Shown here in pieces: positions 23,045 to 26,266 of a DNA stretch of 26,266 bases. The notes under the pieces were generated by a model. That model did not search any database and was not told where the DNA came from. It saw only the letters and a list, made by a program, of their open reading frames with translations. The stretch lies in contig JBAYJY010000052.1 of assembly GCA_041664945.1 (NCBI GenBank), positions 1-26,266 on the forward strand, given 5' to 3'. Position numbers and translations under genes: made by a program. Numbering within the stretch: the stretch's first letter is position 1; each line of letters opens with the position of its first letter. Source of the DNA: JBAYJY01 sp041664945. GTDB lineage: Bacteria; UBP15; UBA6099.

Positions 23045-23063
23045 GCTTTTATCCTTTGCTGTG

Positions 23064-23089
23064 TTCTTAATTCTGAATTCTGTATTCTG
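23064..23089. repeat. Heptanucleotide tandem array 3 (TTCTGAA/TTCTGTA)
   Basis: TTCTTAA, TTCTGAA, TTCTGTA and a partial TTCTG at 7-bp spacing: the same unit as array 1 in a shifted register. It ends about 65 bp before the transglycosylase start. Confidence 0.85.
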
Positions 23090-23154
23090 CTTTTTCCCCT
23101 CGCGGCCGGTTTTCTTGCCGCAAAACGCTTTTTCAGGTTATAATATTCAGGCTT

Positions 23155-23892
23155 ATGAGAATAAACATGACTGGAACGAGAATGTTATTGAAATGCCTCC
23201 GGGTTAGAGAAACCGGCGGCATAGCGGTGAAAGCGCTTATTGCGGGGATTGCAATCAGCCTTGCCGTTCTGGTTCTTAAATACAACATAACGCCCGCCAT
23301 AGCGGACGAAACAGTTACGGCTCCGGTCGTTCTGCAGGAGCCCGTAGAGACACCTGTTTCAACAGAAAGCGCTCAGGATAAAATATCGCTCGCCCGGATA
23401 ATGTTGTTCGAGAAACGCATCGCCTCAAAAGGAGTCAGCGAAGCGGAGAGGCGGGAGATCGCGGAGCACATCGTGCGCTACTCCCGCATCCTCGGCATCC
23501 AGCCGGAACTCGGCGCGGCGCTCATAGCGAAGGAATCCCGGTTCAATCCACGCTCCTCATCCCGCAGCCACAAAGGACTCGGGCAACTTGGCGCCACCGC
23601 AGCCAGAAATAATGGCGTTAAAGATCCTTTTGACATCGAGCAGAATGTCAGGGGCACACTGTCATACCTTAAACAGATGATGGATATATGGAAAGGGAGA
23701 CCGGACCGCATAGAGCGCGCGCTTGCCTCCTTCAACTCCGGCGCCGGCGCCGTGCGGAGCCGCGGACCCGGCATTTCGAGAACATTTGTAAAAAGTGTTC
23801 TGAAATATCACTCGGACATGTTCAAGTCGGACATATCGTTGCTTTTCAGCGAAGACACATTCGGCCATCCCGCAAAACAGACCGCCGAATAG
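23155..23892 (+). CDS. Membrane-anchored SLT-type lytic transglycosylase
   Basis: 245 residues from the ATG at 23155. The ribosome site is weak, and a GTG at 23227 just before the hydrophobic segment is an alternative start. Residues 25-41 form a signal anchor. The catalytic domain (about 105-225) has AKESRFNP with Glu127 as the catalytic acid, then GLGQL (141-145), NVRGTLSYLKQM (164-175) and ALASFNSGAGAV (189-200), the standard family 1 SLT order. It cleaves the MurNAc-GlcNAc bond of peptidoglycan to give anhydro-muropeptides, in the periplasm. The usual roles are wall turnover or making room for envelope machines. Flagellar use is possible given the flagellins, but it is 14 kb away and has no rod-protein fusion. 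Confidence 0.92.
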   Translation: MRINMTGTRMLLKCLRVRETGGIAVKALIAGIAISLAVLVLKYNITPAIADETVTAPVVLQEPVETPVSTESAQDKISLARIMLFEKRIASKGVSEAERREIAEHIVRYSRILGIQPELGAALIAKESRFNPRSSSRSHKGLGQLGATAARNNGVKDPFDIEQNVRGTLSYLKQMMDIWKGRPDRIERALASFNSGAGAVRSRGPGISRTFVKSVLKYHSDMFKSDISLLFSEDTFGHPAKQTAE

Positions 23893-23983
23893 CGCTTTCC
23901 ACACTCTCTTTCAAACTTTCACATCCACGGCATACGCGCCCGAAGCAACCCGTTTCAAAACACAAAACTCTTTTTTTTATGAT

Positions 23984-24018
23984 AACCCGCCGGAATTGCT
24001 GTTCAGCATTACGCGGAA
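23984..24018 (+). repeat. 35-bp dispersed repeat, copy 1
   Basis: From AACCCGCCGGAATTGC to ACGCGGAA this matches 25755-25789 with one mismatch in 35 bp. Weaker likeness (TTCAAAAC-CAAAA) extends about 30 bp upstream in both. The centre TGCTG-TT-CAGCA can fold. It lies in the 246-bp gap between the convergent transglycosylase and oxidoreductase genes; I see nothing else in that gap. Confidence 0.8.
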
Positions 24019-24138
24019 ATAACCTGTCCGCGAACCTTCAACGGTCAAAAATTATTATTGATTAAGTATGCTGCCCTCAAAATTCGCGCCCGGAATTCGG
24101 AATTTCCCGTATTTACTGATGATTCAAAATTTCAGCAA

Positions 24139-25449
24139 TCAGGATTTTCTTAAATAGGCAGTCGCGGATTCCGCGCATGCAACGGCCGATGCGGCGGCGA
24201 TGTCGCCTCCGAGCCCGTCAACCCCGATGGAATCGCCTGAGAAGAAGAGGTTCGGAACGTTCGTTGGAGACACTCCCGGCCGCTCTTTCCATGTCTGCCC
24301 CACGACAGGCACGACGCCGTCGACCATACTGTGCACAATCGTCCGGTCGAATTCGAGGTGGTTCCGGATTCCCGGAAACATTTCCCCTATCAGATTCCTG
24401 ATCTTCGTTTTCTCTCTGTCGACGAATCCTTTTTCGAGCATCTGCGTGGTGGACATCGGGTAAAACCATGTTCCAAGTTGTTTTCCGCGGGGCGCAAGAG
24501 ACGGTTCGACATTTGAAGTGAAAATCCCCATGGTCGGCGGGTCGGAGGTGACGATAACTCCGTCATGCTCGGCCACCTTCTTTGAAAGGCAGATTTGATA
24601 GGTGATGCCGCATGTCGGTTCGAGTTTTCGTATCTGCGCACGGGTGTCTTCGTTGAAAACGCTGTCATCGAGAACGGAATTGATTTCCTGAAGCGGGAGG
24701 GCAACGACGACGCAACGTCCGCGCATTTCCCCTTCAGGCGTTTCGATGCCCGCCGCCATACCGTTTTCGATGTTCACCCGGTTGCAGGAAACGCCTGTTC
24801 GCACAACGCCGCGGGTCTCTGTGACTTGTATGAGCCTGCCAATGACGTTCTTCCATCCGCCGCGGGGATAACCGGCGCGGGTCCGGGCGCCCATATACTT
24901 TTTCGAGAATGAAATAAATTCACCGAATGACACCCTATCGATATCCGCGCACACCAGCCCGGTGGCGCAGAACATACTGAATAGTTCCGCGACGTCGGAG
25001 CTGAACGCATTCTCTTTCTTCAGCCATTCGGCTACGGAAGTGGAATAATCCGACGAATTCAATTTGACAGTCAGCGCCTTCAGCATGGCCGGAATCAACC
25101 GGAACTTCGCTTGCGTGGAGATAATCTGTGTTGATAGAATTCCAAATATGCCCTCAGGGAAATGGCCAAGGCTGCCTTCGTGAAAATATTTCGTTTTTCC
25201 TATCGGGACAAATCGAAGCGGTATTCCGAGCTTTGAAAACAGCGTCCCGAATGCGCCCTGATCCGCATATCGGCAGTTGTGAATTCCATAGTCGAGCATG
25301 AATCCGTCTCGTTCATCGACTCTGGCCCGACCGCCGGGGTTTTCCAGTTTCTCAAGAACGGCGCAACTGAATCCCTGTTTCGTCAGCAGGGCGCCGACCG
25401 AAAGTCCCGCAAGTCCGCCACCGATCACTATCACATCGACATCCGACAT
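24139..25449 (-). CDS. CrtI-like FAD-dependent oxidoreductase (phytoene desaturase superfamily)
   Basis: 436 residues from the ATG at 25449, chosen because AGGAG lies 6 nt upstream and the FAD motif begins four residues later; the longer frame to 25524 adds an unsupported 25 residues. VIVIGGGLAGLSVGALL gives the dinucleotide fold G10-x-G12-x2-G15, with Glu33 for the adenosine ribose and NPGGRAR at 37-43. The C-terminal FAD motif is FFSGDSIGVDGLGGDIAAASA (about 402-422). This layout is shared by carotenoid desaturases, isomerases and many NAD(P)/FAD oxidoreductases of unknown substrate. Lack of a phytoene synthase nearby argues against a specific carotenoid assignment. Flanked by two copies of a 35-bp repeat, one on each side. 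Confidence 0.88.
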   Translation of the reverse strand: MSDVDVIVIGGGLAGLSVGALLTKQGFSCAVLEKLENPGGRARVDERDGFMLDYGIHNCRYADQGAFGTLFSKLGIPLRFVPIGKTKYFHEGSLGHFPEGIFGILSTQIISTQAKFRLIPAMLKALTVKLNSSDYSTSVAEWLKKENAFSSDVAELFSMFCATGLVCADIDRVSFGEFISFSKKYMGARTRAGYPRGGWKNVIGRLIQVTETRGVVRTGVSCNRVNIENGMAAGIETPEGEMRGRCVVVALPLQEINSVLDDSVFNEDTRAQIRKLEPTCGITYQICLSKKVAEHDGVIVTSDPPTMGIFTSNVEPSLAPRGKQLGTWFYPMSTTQMLEKGFVDREKTKIRNLIGEMFPGIRNHLEFDRTIVHSMVDGVVPVVGQTWKERPGVSPTNVPNLFFSGDSIGVDGLGGDIAAASAVACAESATAYLRKS

Positions 25450-26096
25450 ACGCATCTCCTTTAGTTGAATTGACACATTATACACAAAACACGCGCTGAC
25501 TATGAAGTATGTCGCGAAAAGCATAGCGAATGACGGCAGTAACTTTTCTATTCTACTGATAGCATCCGAGCGTTCCTGTTAAAACGTCGCAATTGGAGAT
25601 AAAACACCGGAGCGGGAGAGCGAGCGTTCCATTTCATCATGTGAAAAATAGTATGTTGTTGAGATCATAAAAAAGATTAACAAATCCATGAAACGTGCGT
25701 CCAACTCCACACAGGCAGCCAGCTTCAAAACTCAAAAACTTTCGCTTTTCTGAAAACCCGCCGGAATTGCTGTTCAGCATAACGCGGAATTCGCAAATTA
25801 ATTAGTCAATATTCGCGGCCTGGCCTCGAAATGTGACCCCGAATGCGATACTGTATTTTGGAGGCCGCACGGTTAAGGTCGGCGCCGGGCTTCCTTGATA
25901 TGCGTTTCCAGAGGCGCTGCATACATATCAATTTTGACCCTGAAATTACAAACGCCTGAAAAACACCATGTTCAACAGCCTTAAAAGCTTTGTTTTATCT
26001 CGCATACTATAAGCCGTTTATAGGAAAACTAATATGGGTTCATTGCCAGATAAAATCAAACATTATATAGTAGGACATCGTGGGGGATAGACCTGC
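25450..26096. other. 647-bp divergent intergenic region
   Basis: It lies between the oxidoreductase (minus) and the last gene (plus). It holds copy 2 of the 35-bp repeat at 25755-25789 and otherwise only AT-rich unique sequence. I find no reading frame with a ribosome site, no RNA gene and no clear promoter pair. Confidence 0.5.
25755..25789 (+). repeat. 35-bp dispersed repeat, copy 2
   Basis: Same orientation as copy 1 at 23984-24018, with one mismatch. The two direct copies bracket the FAD oxidoreductase gene. Confidence 0.8.
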
Positions 26097-26266
26097 ATGA
26101 AATCGCATAACATTTTATTGATTATCTGTCTGATGCTGTGCAATACAGCGGTGGCTCGGGCACAGAACATATACGGACAGGGCAATGCTGTGCCTCGGGA
26201 GGATATTCTGCCGGAGCGCGCGGTTCGGGCCATGATAATTACAAACGAATCACAACTTCTCGGAGG
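26097..26266 (+). CDS. Secreted protein, N-terminal 56 codons only (cut by window end)
   Basis: The ATG at 26097 is preceded by a GGGGGA site 9 nt upstream. The product starts MKSHNILLIICLMLCNTAVA, a good Sec signal peptide, with a likely cut after ARA before QNIYGQGNAVP. The frame stays open to the last base. The mature start (ILPERAVRAMIITNESQLLG) matches no family I can name. Function cannot be judged from this fragment. Confidence 0.8.
   Translation, partial: MKSHNILLIICLMLCNTAVARAQNIYGQGNAVPREDILPERAVRAMIITNESQLLG

Noticed and set aside
22937..23089. Possible CRISPR array
   Set aside because: The units are 7 bp with no spacers, and no cas genes are present.
22887..23207. 106-codon frame through the heptamer arrays
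   Set aside because: Its repeated FCILNSV product is a direct translation of the tandem repeats; a 7-bp period does not keep a reading frame as a gene repeat would.
23688..24065. 125-codon frame over the transglycosylase 3' end
   Set aside because: Arg-rich shadow of the SLT coding sequence that runs into the repeat-bearing gap; no start signal.
1..26266. tRNA, rRNA or insertion-sequence genes
   Set aside because: I saw no cloverleaf-like sequence, rRNA signature or transposase-like protein; small RNAs cannot be excluded by eye.

Overview
This window looks like chromosomal DNA of a flagellated, Gram-negative-type, probably uncultivated bacterium. The diderm envelope is inferred from a lipoprotein, several Sec signal peptides, a lytic transglycosylase and a heptose-kinase-like GHMP kinase. 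Motility is inferred from two flagellin genes with sigma-28-type promoters. I cannot place the phylum. Large TIG/YVTN surface proteins, mixed glycoside hydrolases and short dispersed hairpin repeats are common in environmental metagenome lineages, but that is an impression and not a classification.

Layout. Bases 1-4896 hold the 3' part of a very large secreted protein with Ig-like and TIG domains, a seven-repeat YVTN beta-propeller and a TolB-like C-terminal part. Bases 5006-8896 hold a head-to-head pair of flagellin genes, each 548 codons. In both, the variable outer domain is replaced by six 44-residue TolB/PD40 propeller repeats. The ~600 bp between them carry two outward-facing FliA-type promoters, a broken 3' remnant of a paralogue of the large surface protein, and REP-like hairpins. 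Bases 9221-10501 encode a GH4 NAD/Mn-dependent glycosidase. A minus-strand block (17744 down to 10647) encodes a CrtC/AttH-like secreted protein, a GH106-type rhamnosidase, a C45-type Ntn hydrolase and a sulfite-oxidase-fold molybdopterin lipoprotein that ends in a CxxCH motif.

Bases 18140-20682 hold a cytoplasmic GH3 beta-glycosidase followed closely by an SRPBCC protein. Next come an AT-rich secreted protein of unknown function (minus), a GHMP sugar kinase (plus), three heptanucleotide tandem arrays, a membrane-anchored lytic transglycosylase, a CrtI-like FAD oxidoreductase (minus), and the first 56 codons of a secreted protein cut by the window end.

How it fits together. GH106, GH3, GH4 and the GHMP kinase suggest breakdown and salvage of complex glycans, but no transporter or regulator is visible. 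The most striking system is the pair of propeller flagellins. Six blades is the complete size of a TolB propeller. They sit between the conserved N- and C-terminal D0/D1 segments, so the filament should carry propellers on its outside. Two diverged copies in inverted orientation, next to another propeller-bearing surface protein, suggest a surface-recognition locus that may diversify by recombination.
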